Assembly (NCBI RefSeq): GCF_030253575.1
Contig: NC_080566.1
Span: forward strand, 11,293,501 to 11,357,500
Direction: 5' to 3'
From: Rhododendron vialii
Taxonomy: Eukaryota > Streptophyta > Magnoliopsida > Ericales > Ericaceae
DNA length: 64,000 nucleotides
Translations under genes and position numbers: made by a program
The notes under the pieces: generated by a model
What the model saw: the letters and a program-made list of their open reading frames with translations, nothing else
Told to the model about the DNA's origin: nothing
Database searches by the model: none
Shown: positions 33,459 to 44,978 of the stretch, piece by piece
Position numbering within the stretch: the first letter of the stretch is position 1
How the letters are laid out: the number at the start of each line of letters is the position of its first letter

Positions 33459-33578
33459 GGGTGCGATCATACCAGCACTAATGCACCGGATCCCATCAGA
33501 ACTCCGCAGTTAAGCGTGCTTGGGCGAGAGTAGTACTAGGATGGGTGACCCCCTGGGAAGTCCTCGTGTTGCACCCCT
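33459..33578 (+). rRNA. 5S rRNA: 5S rRNA gene, copy 83
   Basis: Consensus body; class I spacer. Confidence 0.97.
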
Positions 33579-33865
33579 TTTTCGTTTTTGTACGAAATCT
33601 CTTCCCCGCCCCCCGTTCCCTTCTTTCATCCGGTCGCCGCAACTTCGGCTCATGCCGTCCGTATCTTCCCGGAGAGTTTTCGCAGCGATTTTTCCAGCTT
33701 CGAGCCAAAATAGCCCCGTCAGCGGGCACGTTCGGCCGCAGCCATCCCTCCAACGGGATACGGGGTCCGGCCGGCGAGACGTGGCCAAGAAAGACAGAGA
33801 TAGAGGGAGCGGTGCCCGACGGGGCAGAAAAATGTACCAAAAGAATTGAAAGCGGAGTGCCTATC

Positions 33866-33985
33866 GGGTGCGATCATACCAGCACTAATGCACCGGATCC
33901 CATCAGAACTCCGCAGTTAAGCGTGCTTGGGCGAGAGTAGTACTAGGATGGGTGACCCCCTGGGAAGTCCTCGTGTTGCACCCCT
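33866..33985 (+). rRNA. 5S rRNA: 5S rRNA gene, copy 84
   Basis: Consensus body; class H spacer. Confidence 0.97.
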
Positions 33986-34272
33986 TTTTTGTTTTTGTAC
34001 GAAATCTCTTCCCCGCCCCCCGTTCCCTTCTTTCATCCGGTCGCCGCAACTTCGGCTCATGCCGTCCGTATCTTCCCGGAGAGTTTTCGCAGCGATTTTT
34101 CGAGCTGCGAGCCAAAATAGCCCCGTCAGCGGGCACGTTCGGCCGCAGCCATCCCTCCAACGGGATACGGGGTCCGGCCGGCGAGACGTGGCCAAGAAAG
34201 CCAGAGATAGAGGGAGCGGTGCCCGACGGGGCAGAAAAATGGACCAAAAGAATTGAAAGCGGAGTGCCTATC

Positions 34273-34392
34273 GGGTGCGATCATAACAGCACTAATGCAC
34301 CGGATCCCATCAGAACTCCGCAGTTAAGCGTGCTTGGGCGAGAGTAGTACTAGGATGGGTGACCCCCTGGGAAGTCCTCGTGTTGCACCCCT
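34273..34392 (+). rRNA. 5S rRNA: 5S rRNA gene, copy 85
   Basis: C14A variant; class C spacer. Confidence 0.97.
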
Positions 34393-34679
34393 TTTTCGTT
34401 TTTGTACGAAATCCCTTCCCCGCCCCCCGTTCCCTTCTTTCATCCGGTCGCCGCAACTTCGGCTCATGCCGTCCGTATCTTTCCGGAGAGTTTTCGCAGC
34501 GATTTTTCCAGCTTCGAGCCAAAATAGCCCCGTCAGCGGGCACGTTCGGCCGCAGCCATCCCTCCAACGGGATACGGGGTCCGGCCGGCGAGACGTGGCC
34601 AAGAAAGACAGAGATAGAGGGAGCGGTGCCCGACGGGGCAGAAAAATGTACCAAAAGAATTGAAAGCGGAGTGCCTATC

Positions 34680-34799
34680 GGGTGCGATCATACCAGCACT
34701 AATGCACCGGATCCCATCAGAACTCCGCAGTTAAGCGTGCTTGGGCGAGAGTAGTACTAGGATGGGTGACCCCCTGGGAAGTCCTCGTGTTGCACCCCT
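34680..34799 (+). rRNA. 5S rRNA: 5S rRNA gene, copy 86
   Basis: Consensus body; class A spacer. Start of a long alternating (dimer) stretch. Confidence 0.97.
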
Positions 34800-35086
34800 T
34801 TTTTGTTTTTGTACGAAATCTCTTCCCCGCCCCCCGTTCCCTTCTTTCATCCGGTCGCCGCAACTTCGGCTCATGCCGTCCGTATCTTCCCGGAGAGTTT
34901 TCGCAGCGATTTTTCCAGCTTCGAGCCAAAATAGCCCCGTCAGCGGGCACGTTCGGCCGCAGCCATCCCTCCAACGGGATACGGGGTCCGGCCGGCGAGA
35001 CGTGGCCAAGAAAGCCAGAGATAGAGGGAGCGGTGCCCGACGGGGCCGAAAAATGGACCAAAAGAATTGAAAGCGGAGTGCCTATC

Positions 35087-35206
35087 GGGTGCGATCATAA
35101 CAGCACTAATGCACCGGATCCCATCAGAACTCCGCAGTTAAGCGTGCTTGGGCGAGAGTAGTACTAGGATGGGTGACCCCCTGGGAAGTCCTCGTGTTGC
35201 ACCCCT
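35087..35206 (+). rRNA. 5S rRNA: 5S rRNA gene, copy 87
   Basis: C14A variant; class F spacer. Confidence 0.97.
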
Positions 35207-35493
35207 TTTTCGTTTTTGTACGAAATCCCTTCCCCGCCCCCCGTTCCCTTCTTTCATCCGGTCGCCGCAACTTCGGCTCATGCCGTCCGGATCTTCCCGG
35301 AGAGTTTTCGCAGCGATTTTTCCAGCTGCGAGCCAAAATAGCCCCGTCAGCGGGCACGTTCGGCCGCAGCCATCCCTCCAACGGGATACGGGGTCCGGCC
35401 GGCGAGACGTGGCCAAGAAAGACAGAGATAGAGGGAGCGGTGCCCGACGGGGCAGAAAAATGTACCAAAAGAATTGAAAGCGGAGTGCCTATC

Positions 35494-35613
35494 GGGTGCG
35501 ATCATACCAGCACTAATGCACCGGATCCCATCAGAACTCCGCAGTTAAGCGTGCTTGGGCGAGAGTAGTACTAGGATGGGTGACCCCCTGGGAAGTCCTC
35601 GTGTTGCACCCCT
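35494..35613 (+). rRNA. 5S rRNA: 5S rRNA gene, copy 88
   Basis: Consensus body; class A spacer. Confidence 0.97.
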
Positions 35614-35900
35614 TTTTTGTTTTTGTACGAAATCTCTTCCCCGCCCCCCGTTCCCTTCTTTCATCCGGTCGCCGCAACTTCGGCTCATGCCGTCCGTATC
35701 TTCCCGGAGAGTTTTCGCAGCGATTTTTCCAGCTTCGAGCCAAAATAGCCCCGTCAGCGGGCACGTTCGGCCGCAGCCATCCCTCCAACGGGATACGGGG
35801 TCCGGCCGGCGAGACGTGGCCAAGAAAGCCAGAGATAGAGGGAGCGGTGCCCGACGGGGCCGAAAAATGGACCAAAAGAATTGAAAGCGGAGTGCCTATC

Positions 35901-36020
35901 GGGTGCGATCATAACAGCACTAATGCACCGGATCCCATCAGAACTCCGCAGTTAAGCGTGCTTGGGCGAGAGTAGTACTAGGATGGGTGACCCCCTGGGA
36001 AGTCCTCGTGTTGCACCCCT
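35901..36020 (+). rRNA. 5S rRNA: 5S rRNA gene, copy 89
   Basis: C14A variant; class F spacer. First unit of the 6,109-bp duplication. Confidence 0.97.
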
Positions 36021-36307
36021 TTTTCGTTTTTGTACGAAATCCCTTCCCCGCCCCCCGTTCCCTTCTTTCATCCGGTCGCCGCAACTTCGGCTCATGCCGT
36101 CCGGATCTTCCCGGAGAGTTTTCGCAGCGATTTTTCCAGCTGCGAGCCAAAATAGCCCCGTCAGCGGGCACGTTCGGCCGCAGCCATCCCTCCAACGGGA
36201 TACGGGGTCCGGCCGGCGAGACGTGGCCAAGAAAGACAGAGATAGAGGGAGCGGTGCCCGACGGGGCAGAAAAATGTACCAAAAGAATTGAAAGCGGAGT
36301 GCCTATC

Positions 36308-36427
36308 GGGTGCGATCATACCAGCACTAATGCACCGGATCCCATCAGAACTCCGCAGTTAAGCGTGCTTGGGCGAGAGTAGTACTAGGATGGGTGACCC
36401 CCTGGGAAGTCCTCGTGTTGCACCCCT
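36308..36427 (+). rRNA. 5S rRNA: 5S rRNA gene, copy 90
   Basis: Consensus body; class H spacer; counterpart of copy 105. Confidence 0.97.
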
Positions 36428-36714
36428 TTTTTGTTTTTGTACGAAATCTCTTCCCCGCCCCCCGTTCCCTTCTTTCATCCGGTCGCCGCAACTTCGGCTC
36501 ATGCCGTCCGTATCTTCCCGGAGAGTTTTCGCAGCGATTTTTCGAGCTGCGAGCCAAAATAGCCCCGTCAGCGGGCACGTTCGGCCGCAGCCATCCCTCC
36601 AACGGGATACGGGGTCCGGCCGGCGAGACGTGGCCAAGAAAGCCAGAGATAGAGGGAGCGGTGCCCGACGGGGCAGAAAAATGGACCAAAAGAATTGAAA
36701 GCGGAGTGCCTATC

Positions 36715-36834
36715 GGGTGCGATCATAACAGCACTAATGCACCGGATCCCATCAGAACTCCGCAGTTAAGCGTGCTTGGGCGAGAGTAGTACTAGGATGG
36801 GTGACCCCCTGGGAAGTCCTCGTGTTGCACCCCT
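36715..36834 (+). rRNA. 5S rRNA: 5S rRNA gene, copy 91
   Basis: C14A variant; class C spacer. Confidence 0.97.
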
Positions 36835-37121
36835 TTTTCGTTTTTGTACGAAATCCCTTCCCCGCCCCCCGTTCCCTTCTTTCATCCGGTCGCCGCAACT
36901 TCGGCTCATGCCGTCCGTATCTTTCCGGAGAGTTTTCGCAGCGATTTTTCCAGCTTCGAGCCAAAATAGCCCCGTCAGCGGGCACGTTCGGCCGCAGCCA
37001 TCCCTCCAACGGGATACGGGGTCCGGCCGGCGAGACGTGGCCAAGAAAGACAGAGATAGAGGGAGCGGTGCCCGACGGGGCAGAAAAATGTACCAAAAGA
37101 ATTGAAAGCGGAGTGCCTATC

Positions 37122-37241
37122 GGGTGCGATCATACCAGCACTAATGCACCGGATCCCATCAGAACTACGCAGTTAAGCGTGCTTGGGCGAGAGTAGTACT
37201 AGGATGGGTGACCCCCTGGGAAGTCCTCGTGTTGCACCCCT
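37122..37241 (+). rRNA. 5S rRNA: 5S rRNA gene, copy 92
   Basis: C46A variant (GAACTACGCAG), in the 3' strand of helix III; class A spacer. The variant recurs only in copies 96, 107 and 111. Confidence 0.97.
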
Positions 37242-37528
37242 TTTTTGTTTTTGTACGAAATCTCTTCCCCGCCCCCCGTTCCCTTCTTTCATCCGGTCGC
37301 CGCAACTTCGGCTCATGCCGTCCGTATCTTCCCGGAGAGTTTTCGCAGCGATTTTTCCAGCTTCGAGCCAAAATAGCCCCGTCAGCGGGCACGTTCGGCC
37401 GCAGCCATCCCTCCAACGGGATACGGGGTCCGGCCGGCGAGACGTGGCCAAGAAAGCCAGAGATAGAGGGAGCGGTGCCCGACGGGGCCGAAAAATGGAC
37501 CAAAAGAATTGAAAGCGGAGTGCCTATC

Positions 37529-37648
37529 GGGTGCGATCATAACAGCACTAATGCACCGGATCCCATCAGAACTCCGCAGTTAAGCGTGCTTGGGCGAGAG
37601 TAGTACTAGGATGGGTGACCCCCTGGGAAGTCCTCGTGTTGCACCCCT
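37529..37648 (+). rRNA. 5S rRNA: 5S rRNA gene, copy 93
   Basis: C14A variant; class F spacer. Confidence 0.97.
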
Positions 37649-37935
37649 TTTTCGTTTTTGTACGAAATCCCTTCCCCGCCCCCCGTTCCCTTCTTTCATC
37701 CGGTCGCCGCAACTTCGGCTCATGCCGTCCGGATCTTCCCGGAGAGTTTTCGCAGCGATTTTTCCAGCTGCGAGCCAAAATAGCCCCGTCAGCGGGCACG
37801 TTCGGCCGCAGCCATCCCTCCAACGGGATACGGGGTCCGGCCGGCGAGACGTGGCCAAGAAAGACAGAGATAGAGGGAGCGGTGCCCGACGGGGCAGAAA
37901 AATGTACCAAAAGAATTGAAAGCGGAGTGCCTATC

Positions 37936-38055
37936 GGGTGCGATCATACCAGCACTAATGCATCGGATCCCATCAGAACTCCGCAGTTAAGCGTGCTTGG
38001 GCGAGAGTAGTACTAGGATGGGTGACCCCCTGGGAAGTCCTCGTGTTGCACCCCT
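37936..38055 (+). rRNA. 5S rRNA: 5S rRNA gene, copy 94
   Basis: C28T variant (GCATCGGATCC); class A spacer. The variant recurs only in copies 98, 109 and 113. Confidence 0.97.
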
Positions 38056-38342
38056 TTTTTGTTTTTGTACGAAATCTCTTCCCCGCCCCCCGTTCCCTTC
38101 TTTCATCCGGTCGCCGCAACTTCGGCTCATGCCGTCCGTATCTTCCCGGAGAGTTTTCGCAGCGATTTTTCCAGCTTCGAGCCAAAATAGCCCCGTCAGC
38201 GGGCACGTTCGGCCGCAGCCATCCCTCCAACGGGATACGGGGTCCGGCCGGCGAGACGTGGCCAAGAAAGCCAGAGATAGAGGGAGCGGTGCCCGACGGG
38301 GCCGAAAAATGGACCAAAAGAATTGAAAGCGGAGTGCCTATC

Positions 38343-38462
38343 GGGTGCGATCATAACAGCACTAATGCACCGGATCCCATCAGAACTCCGCAGTTAAGCG
38401 TGCTTGGGCGAGAGTAGTACTAGGATGGGTGACCCCCTGGGAAGTCCTCGTGTTGCACCCCT
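38343..38462 (+). rRNA. 5S rRNA: 5S rRNA gene, copy 95
   Basis: C14A variant; class C spacer; counterpart of copy 91. Confidence 0.97.
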
Positions 38463-38749
38463 TTTTCGTTTTTGTACGAAATCCCTTCCCCGCCCCCCGT
38501 TCCCTTCTTTCATCCGGTCGCCGCAACTTCGGCTCATGCCGTCCGTATCTTTCCGGAGAGTTTTCGCAGCGATTTTTCCAGCTTCGAGCCAAAATAGCCC
38601 CGTCAGCGGGCACGTTCGGCCGCAGCCATCCCTCCAACGGGATACGGGGTCCGGCCGGCGAGACGTGGCCAAGAAAGACAGAGATAGAGGGAGCGGTGCC
38701 CGACGGGGCAGAAAAATGTACCAAAAGAATTGAAAGCGGAGTGCCTATC

Positions 38750-38869
38750 GGGTGCGATCATACCAGCACTAATGCACCGGATCCCATCAGAACTACGCAG
38801 TTAAGCGTGCTTGGGCGAGAGTAGTACTAGGATGGGTGACCCCCTGGGAAGTCCTCGTGTTGCACCCCT
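38750..38869 (+). rRNA. 5S rRNA: 5S rRNA gene, copy 96
   Basis: C46A variant; class A spacer. Confidence 0.97.
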
Positions 38870-39156
38870 TTTTTGTTTTTGTACGAAATCTCTTCCCCGC
38901 CCCCCGTTCCCTTCTTTCATCCGGTCGCCGCAACTTCGGCTCATGCCGTCCGTATCTTCCCGGAGAGTTTTCGCAGCGATTTTTCCAGCTTCGAGCCAAA
39001 ATAGCCCCGTCAGCGGGCACGTTCGGCCGCAGCCATCCCTCCAACGGGATACGGGGTCCGGCCGGCGAGACGTGGCCAAGAAAGCCAGAGATAGAGGGAG
39101 CGGTGCCCGACGGGGCCGAAAAATGGACCAAAAGAATTGAAAGCGGAGTGCCTATC

Positions 39157-39276
39157 GGGTGCGATCATAACAGCACTAATGCACCGGATCCCATCAGAAC
39201 TCCGCAGTTAAGCGTGCTTGGGCGAGAGTAGTACTAGGATGGGTGACCCCCTGGGAAGTCCTCGTGTTGCACCCCT
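39157..39276 (+). rRNA. 5S rRNA: 5S rRNA gene, copy 97
   Basis: C14A variant; class F spacer. Confidence 0.97.
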
Positions 39277-39563
39277 TTTTCGTTTTTGTACGAAATCCCT
39301 TCCCCGCCCCCCGTTCCCTTCTTTCATCCGGTCGCCGCAACTTCGGCTCATGCCGTCCGGATCTTCCCGGAGAGTTTTCGCAGCGATTTTTCCAGCTGCG
39401 AGCCAAAATAGCCCCGTCAGCGGGCACGTTCGGCCGCAGCCATCCCTCCAACGGGATACGGGGTCCGGCCGGCGAGACGTGGCCAAGAAAGACAGAGATA
39501 GAGGGAGCGGTGCCCGACGGGGCAGAAAAATGTACCAAAAGAATTGAAAGCGGAGTGCCTATC

Positions 39564-39683
39564 GGGTGCGATCATACCAGCACTAATGCATCGGATCCCA
39601 TCAGAACTCCGCAGTTAAGCGTGCTTGGGCGAGAGTAGTACTAGGATGGGTGACCCCCTGGGAAGTCCTCGTGTTGCACCCCT
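39564..39683 (+). rRNA. 5S rRNA: 5S rRNA gene, copy 98
   Basis: C28T variant; class A spacer. Confidence 0.97.
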
Positions 39684-39970
39684 TTTTTGTTTTTGTACGA
39701 AATCTCTTCCCCGCCCCCCGTTCCCTTCTTTCATCCGGTCGCCGCAACTTCGGCTCATGCCGTCCGTATCTTCCCGGAGAGTTTTCGCAGCGATTTTTCC
39801 AGCTTCGAGCCAAAATAGCCCCGTCAGCGGGCACGTTCGGCCGCAGCCATCCCTCCAACGGGATACGGGGTCCGGCCGGCGAGACGTGGCCAAGAAAGCC
39901 AGAGATAGAGGGAGCGGTGCCCGACGGGGCCGAAAAATGGACCAAAAGAATTGAAAGCGGAGTGCCTATC

Positions 39971-40090
39971 GGGTGCGATCATAACAGCACTAATGCACCG
40001 GATCCCATCAGAACTCCGCAGTTAAGCGTGCTTGGGCGAGAGTAGTACTAGGATGGGTGACCCCCTGGGAAGTCCTCGTGTTGCACCCCT
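39971..40090 (+). rRNA. 5S rRNA: 5S rRNA gene, copy 99
   Basis: C14A variant; class F spacer. Confidence 0.97.
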
Positions 40091-40377
40091 TTTTCGTTTT
40101 TGTACGAAATCCCTTCCCCGCCCCCCGTTCCCTTCTTTCATCCGGTCGCCGCAACTTCGGCTCATGCCGTCCGGATCTTCCCGGAGAGTTTTCGCAGCGA
40201 TTTTTCCAGCTGCGAGCCAAAATAGCCCCGTCAGCGGGCACGTTCGGCCGCAGCCATCCCTCCAACGGGATACGGGGTCCGGCCGGCGAGACGTGGCCAA
40301 GAAAGACAGAGATAGAGGGAGCGGTGCCCGACGGGGCAGAAAAATGTACCAAAAGAATTGAAAGCGGAGTGCCTATC

Positions 40378-40497
40378 GGGTGCGATCATACCAGCACTAA
40401 TGCACCGGATCCCATCAGAACTCCGCAGTTAAGCGTGCTTGGGCGAGAGTAGTACTAGGATGGGTGACCCCCTGGGAAGTCCTCGTGTTGCACCCCT
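40378..40497 (+). rRNA. 5S rRNA: 5S rRNA gene, copy 100
   Basis: Consensus body; class A spacer. Confidence 0.97.
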
Positions 40498-40784
40498 TTT
40501 TTGTTTTTGTACGAAATCTCTTCCCCGCCCCCCGTTCCCTTCTTTCATCCGGTCGCCGCAACTTCGGCTCATGCCGTCCGTATCTTCCCGGAGAGTTTTC
40601 GCAGCGATTTTTCCAGCTTCGAGCCAAAATAGCCCCGTCAGCGGGCACGTTCGGCCGCAGCCATCCCTCCAACGGGATACGGGGTCCGGCCGGCGAGACG
40701 TGGCCAAGAAAGCCAGAGATAGAGGGAGCGGTGCCCGACGGGGCCGAAAAATGGACCAAAAGAATTGAAAGCGGAGTGCCTATC

Positions 40785-40904
40785 GGGTGCGATCATAACA
40801 GCACTAATGCACCGGATCCCATCAGAACTCCGCAGTTAAGCGTGCTTGGGCGAGAGTAGTACTAGGATGGGTGACCCCCTGGGAAGTCCTCGTGTTGCAC
40901 CCCT
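40785..40904 (+). rRNA. 5S rRNA: 5S rRNA gene, copy 101
   Basis: C14A variant; class E2 spacer. Confidence 0.97.
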
Positions 40905-41191
40905 TTTTCGTTTTTGTACGAAATCCCTTCCCCGCCCCCCGTTCCCTTCTTTCATCCGGTCGCCGCAACTTCGGCTCATGCCGTCCGTATCTTTCCGGAG
41001 AGTTTTCGCAGCGATTTTTCCAGCTTCGAGCCAAAATAGCCCCGTCAGCGGGCACGTTCGGCCGCAGCCATCCCTCCAACGGGATACGGGGTCCGGCCGG
41101 CGAGACGTGGCCAAGAAAGCCAGAGATAGAGCGAGCAGTGCCCGACGGGGCAGAAAAATGGACCAAAAGAATTGAAAGCGGAGTGCCTATC

Positions 41192-41311
41192 GGGTGCGAT
41201 CATACCAGCACTAATGCACCGGATCCCATCAGAACTCCGCAGTTAAGCGTGCTTGGGCGAGAGTAGTACTAGGATGGGTGACCCCCTGGGAAGTCCTCGT
41301 GTTGCACCCCT
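41192..41311 (+). rRNA. 5S rRNA: 5S rRNA gene, copy 102
   Basis: Consensus body; class F2 spacer (AAGCCAG, GAGTGAGCCG). Confidence 0.97.
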
Positions 41312-41598
41312 TTTTCGTTTTTGTACGAAATCCCTTCCCCGCCCCCCGTTCCCTTCTTTCATCCGGTCGCCGCAACTTCGGCTCATGCCGTCCGGATCTT
41401 CCCGGAGAGTTTTCGCAGCGATTTTTCCAGCTGCGAGCCAAAATAGCCCCGTCAGCGGGCACGTTCGGCCGCAGCCATCCCTCCAACGGGATACGGGGTC
41501 CGGCCGGCGAGACGTGGCCAAGAAAGCCAGAGATAGAGTGAGCCGTGCCCGACGGGGCAGAAAAATGGACCAAAAGAATTGAAAGCGGAGTGCCTATC

Positions 41599-41718
41599 GG
41601 GTGCGATCATACCAGCACTAATGCACCGGATCCCATCAGAACTCCGCAGTTAAGCGTGCTTGGGCGAGAGTAGTACTAGGATGGGTGACCCCCTGGGAAG
41701 TCCTCGTGTTGCACCCCT
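41599..41718 (+). rRNA. 5S rRNA: 5S rRNA gene, copy 103
   Basis: Consensus body; first 411-bp G3 unit (CGCTGCAGCG insertion). Last unit of the first 6,109-bp copy. Confidence 0.97.
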
Positions 41719-42009
41719 TTTTCGTTTTTGTACGAAATCCCTTCCCCGCCCCCCGTTCCCTTCTTTCATCCGGTCGCCGCAACTTCGGCTCATTCCGTCC
41801 GGATCTTCCCGGAGAGTTTTCGCTGCAGCGATTTTTCGAGCTGCGAGCCAAAATAGCCCCCTTCAGCGGGCACTCTCGGCCGTAGCCATCCCTCCAACGG
41901 GATACGGGGTCCGGCCGGCGAGACGTGGCCAAGAAAGCCAGAGATAGAGTGAGCCGTGCCCGACGGGGCCGAAAAATGGACCAAAAGAATTGAAAGCGGA
42001 GTGCCTATC

Positions 42010-42129
42010 GGGTGCGATCATACCAGCACTAATGCACCGGATCCCATCAGAACTCCGCAGTTAAGCGTGCTTGGGCGAGAGTAGTACTAGGATGGGTGAC
42101 CCCCTGGGAAGTCCTCGTGTTGCACCCCT
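42010..42129 (+). rRNA. 5S rRNA: 5S rRNA gene, copy 104
   Basis: Consensus body; class F spacer. First unit of the second 6,109-bp copy; differs from copy 89 at +14. Confidence 0.97.
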
Positions 42130-42416
42130 TTTTCGTTTTTGTACGAAATCCCTTCCCCGCCCCCCGTTCCCTTCTTTCATCCGGTCGCCGCAACTTCGGC
42201 TCATGCCGTCCGGATCTTCCCGGAGAGTTTTCGCAGCGATTTTTCCAGCTGCGAGCCAAAATAGCCCCGTCAGCGGGCACGTTCGGCCGCAGCCATCCCT
42301 CCAACGGGATACGGGGTCCGGCCGGCGAGACGTGGCCAAGAAAGACAGAGATAGAGGGAGCGGTGCCCGACGGGGCAGAAAAATGTACCAAAAGAATTGA
42401 AAGCGGAGTGCCTATC

Positions 42417-42536
42417 GGGTGCGATCATACCAGCACTAATGCACCGGATCCCATCAGAACTCCGCAGTTAAGCGTGCTTGGGCGAGAGTAGTACTAGGAT
42501 GGGTGACCCCCTGGGAAGTCCTCGTGTTGCACCCCT
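42417..42536 (+). rRNA. 5S rRNA: 5S rRNA gene, copy 105
   Basis: Consensus body; class H spacer. Confidence 0.97.
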
Positions 42537-42823
42537 TTTTTGTTTTTGTACGAAATCTCTTCCCCGCCCCCCGTTCCCTTCTTTCATCCGGTCGCCGCAA
42601 CTTCGGCTCATGCCGTCCGTATCTTCCCGGAGAGTTTTCGCAGCGATTTTTCGAGCTGCGAGCCAAAATAGCCCCGTCAGCGGGCACGTTCGGCCGCAGC
42701 CATCCCTCCAACGGGATACGGGGTCCGGCCGGCGAGACGTGGCCAAGAAAGCCAGAGATAGAGGGAGCGGTGCCCGACGGGGCAGAAAAATGGACCAAAA
42801 GAATTGAAAGCGGAGTGCCTATC

Positions 42824-42943
42824 GGGTGCGATCATAACAGCACTAATGCACCGGATCCCATCAGAACTCCGCAGTTAAGCGTGCTTGGGCGAGAGTAGTA
42901 CTAGGATGGGTGACCCCCTGGGAAGTCCTCGTGTTGCACCCCT
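42824..42943 (+). rRNA. 5S rRNA: 5S rRNA gene, copy 106
   Basis: C14A variant; class C spacer. Confidence 0.97.
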
Positions 42944-43230
42944 TTTTCGTTTTTGTACGAAATCCCTTCCCCGCCCCCCGTTCCCTTCTTTCATCCGGTC
43001 GCCGCAACTTCGGCTCATGCCGTCCGTATCTTTCCGGAGAGTTTTCGCAGCGATTTTTCCAGCTTCGAGCCAAAATAGCCCCGTCAGCGGGCACGTTCGG
43101 CCGCAGCCATCCCTCCAACGGGATACGGGGTCCGGCCGGCGAGACGTGGCCAAGAAAGACAGAGATAGAGGGAGCGGTGCCCGACGGGGCAGAAAAATGT
43201 ACCAAAAGAATTGAAAGCGGAGTGCCTATC

Positions 43231-43350
43231 GGGTGCGATCATACCAGCACTAATGCACCGGATCCCATCAGAACTACGCAGTTAAGCGTGCTTGGGCGAG
43301 AGTAGTACTAGGATGGGTGACCCCCTGGGAAGTCCTCGTGTTGCACCCCT
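43231..43350 (+). rRNA. 5S rRNA: 5S rRNA gene, copy 107
   Basis: C46A variant; class A spacer. Confidence 0.97.
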
Positions 43351-43637
43351 TTTTTGTTTTTGTACGAAATCTCTTCCCCGCCCCCCGTTCCCTTCTTTCA
43401 TCCGGTCGCCGCAACTTCGGCTCATGCCGTCCGTATCTTCCCGGAGAGTTTTCGCAGCGATTTTTCCAGCTTCGAGCCAAAATAGCCCCGTCAGCGGGCA
43501 CGTTCGGCCGCAGCCATCCCTCCAACGGGATACGGGGTCCGGCCGGCGAGACGTGGCCAAGAAAGCCAGAGATAGAGGGAGCGGTGCCCGACGGGGCCGA
43601 AAAATGGACCAAAAGAATTGAAAGCGGAGTGCCTATC

Positions 43638-43757
43638 GGGTGCGATCATAACAGCACTAATGCACCGGATCCCATCAGAACTCCGCAGTTAAGCGTGCTT
43701 GGGCGAGAGTAGTACTAGGATGGGTGACCCCCTGGGAAGTCCTCGTGTTGCACCCCT
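43638..43757 (+). rRNA. 5S rRNA: 5S rRNA gene, copy 108
   Basis: C14A variant; class F spacer. Confidence 0.97.
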
Positions 43758-44044
43758 TTTTCGTTTTTGTACGAAATCCCTTCCCCGCCCCCCGTTCCCT
43801 TCTTTCATCCGGTCGCCGCAACTTCGGCTCATGCCGTCCGGATCTTCCCGGAGAGTTTTCGCAGCGATTTTTCCAGCTGCGAGCCAAAATAGCCCCGTCA
43901 GCGGGCACGTTCGGCCGCAGCCATCCCTCCAACGGGATACGGGGTCCGGCCGGCGAGACGTGGCCAAGAAAGACAGAGATAGAGGGAGCGGTGCCCGACG
44001 GGGCAGAAAAATGTACCAAAAGAATTGAAAGCGGAGTGCCTATC

Positions 44045-44164
44045 GGGTGCGATCATACCAGCACTAATGCATCGGATCCCATCAGAACTCCGCAGTTAAG
44101 CGTGCTTGGGCGAGAGTAGTACTAGGATGGGTGACCCCCTGGGAAGTCCTCGTGTTGCACCCCT
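44045..44164 (+). rRNA. 5S rRNA: 5S rRNA gene, copy 109
   Basis: C28T variant; class A spacer. Confidence 0.97.
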
Positions 44165-44451
44165 TTTTTGTTTTTGTACGAAATCTCTTCCCCGCCCCCC
44201 GTTCCCTTCTTTCATCCGGTCGCCGCAACTTCGGCTCATGCCGTCCGTATCTTCCCGGAGAGTTTTCGCAGCGATTTTTCCAGCTTCGAGCCAAAATAGC
44301 CCCGTCAGCGGGCACGTTCGGCCGCAGCCATCCCTCCAACGGGATACGGGGTCCGGCCGGCGAGACGTGGCCAAGAAAGCCAGAGATAGAGGGAGCGGTG
44401 CCCGACGGGGCCGAAAAATGGACCAAAAGAATTGAAAGCGGAGTGCCTATC

Positions 44452-44571
44452 GGGTGCGATCATAACAGCACTAATGCACCGGATCCCATCAGAACTCCGC
44501 AGTTAAGCGTGCTTGGGCGAGAGTAGTACTAGGATGGGTGACCCCCTGGGAAGTCCTCGTGTTGCACCCCT
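44452..44571 (+). rRNA. 5S rRNA: 5S rRNA gene, copy 110
   Basis: C14A variant; class C spacer. Confidence 0.97.
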
Positions 44572-44858
44572 TTTTCGTTTTTGTACGAAATCCCTTCCCC
44601 GCCCCCCGTTCCCTTCTTTCATCCGGTCGCCGCAACTTCGGCTCATGCCGTCCGTATCTTTCCGGAGAGTTTTCGCAGCGATTTTTCCAGCTTCGAGCCA
44701 AAATAGCCCCGTCAGCGGGCACGTTCGGCCGCAGCCATCCCTCCAACGGGATACGGGGTCCGGCCGGCGAGACGTGGCCAAGAAAGACAGAGATAGAGGG
44801 AGCGGTGCCCGACGGGGCAGAAAAATGTACCAAAAGAATTGAAAGCGGAGTGCCTATC

Positions 44859-44978
44859 GGGTGCGATCATACCAGCACTAATGCACCGGATCCCATCAGA
44901 ACTACGCAGTTAAGCGTGCTTGGGCGAGAGTAGTACTAGGATGGGTGACCCCCTGGGAAGTCCTCGTGTTGCACCCCT
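44859..44978 (+). rRNA. 5S rRNA: 5S rRNA gene, copy 111
   Basis: C46A variant; class A spacer. Confidence 0.97.

Larger units (their letters stand above)
32645..33865 (+). repeat. 1,221-bp trimer H-C-I (copies 81-83)
   Basis: Second adjacent trimer, same classes and +14 states as copies 78-80. Confidence 0.88.
36715..38342 (+). repeat. Nested 1,628-bp duplication, first unit set (C A F A)
   Basis: Copies 91-94, repeated by copies 95-98 (38343-39970). Both carry C46A and C28T genes at the same places. The pair recurs in the second 6,109-bp block at 42824-44451 and 44452-46079. Confidence 0.92.
38343..39970 (+). repeat. Nested 1,628-bp duplication, second unit set
   Basis: Copies 95-98; the adjacent partner of copies 91-94. 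Confidence 0.92.
35901..42009 (+). repeat. 6,109-bp tandem duplication, copy 1 (15 units)
   Basis: Copies 89-103, order F H C A F A C A F A F A E2 F2 G3. Contains C46A genes 92 and 96, C28T genes 94 and 98, and one 411-bp unit. The next 15 units repeat this order exactly. Confidence 0.92.

Noticed and set aside
37122-37241. C46A and C28T genes as independent repeated mutations or a functional allele series
   Set aside because: All eight copies lie at equivalent places of the nested duplications, so each change needs only one origin.
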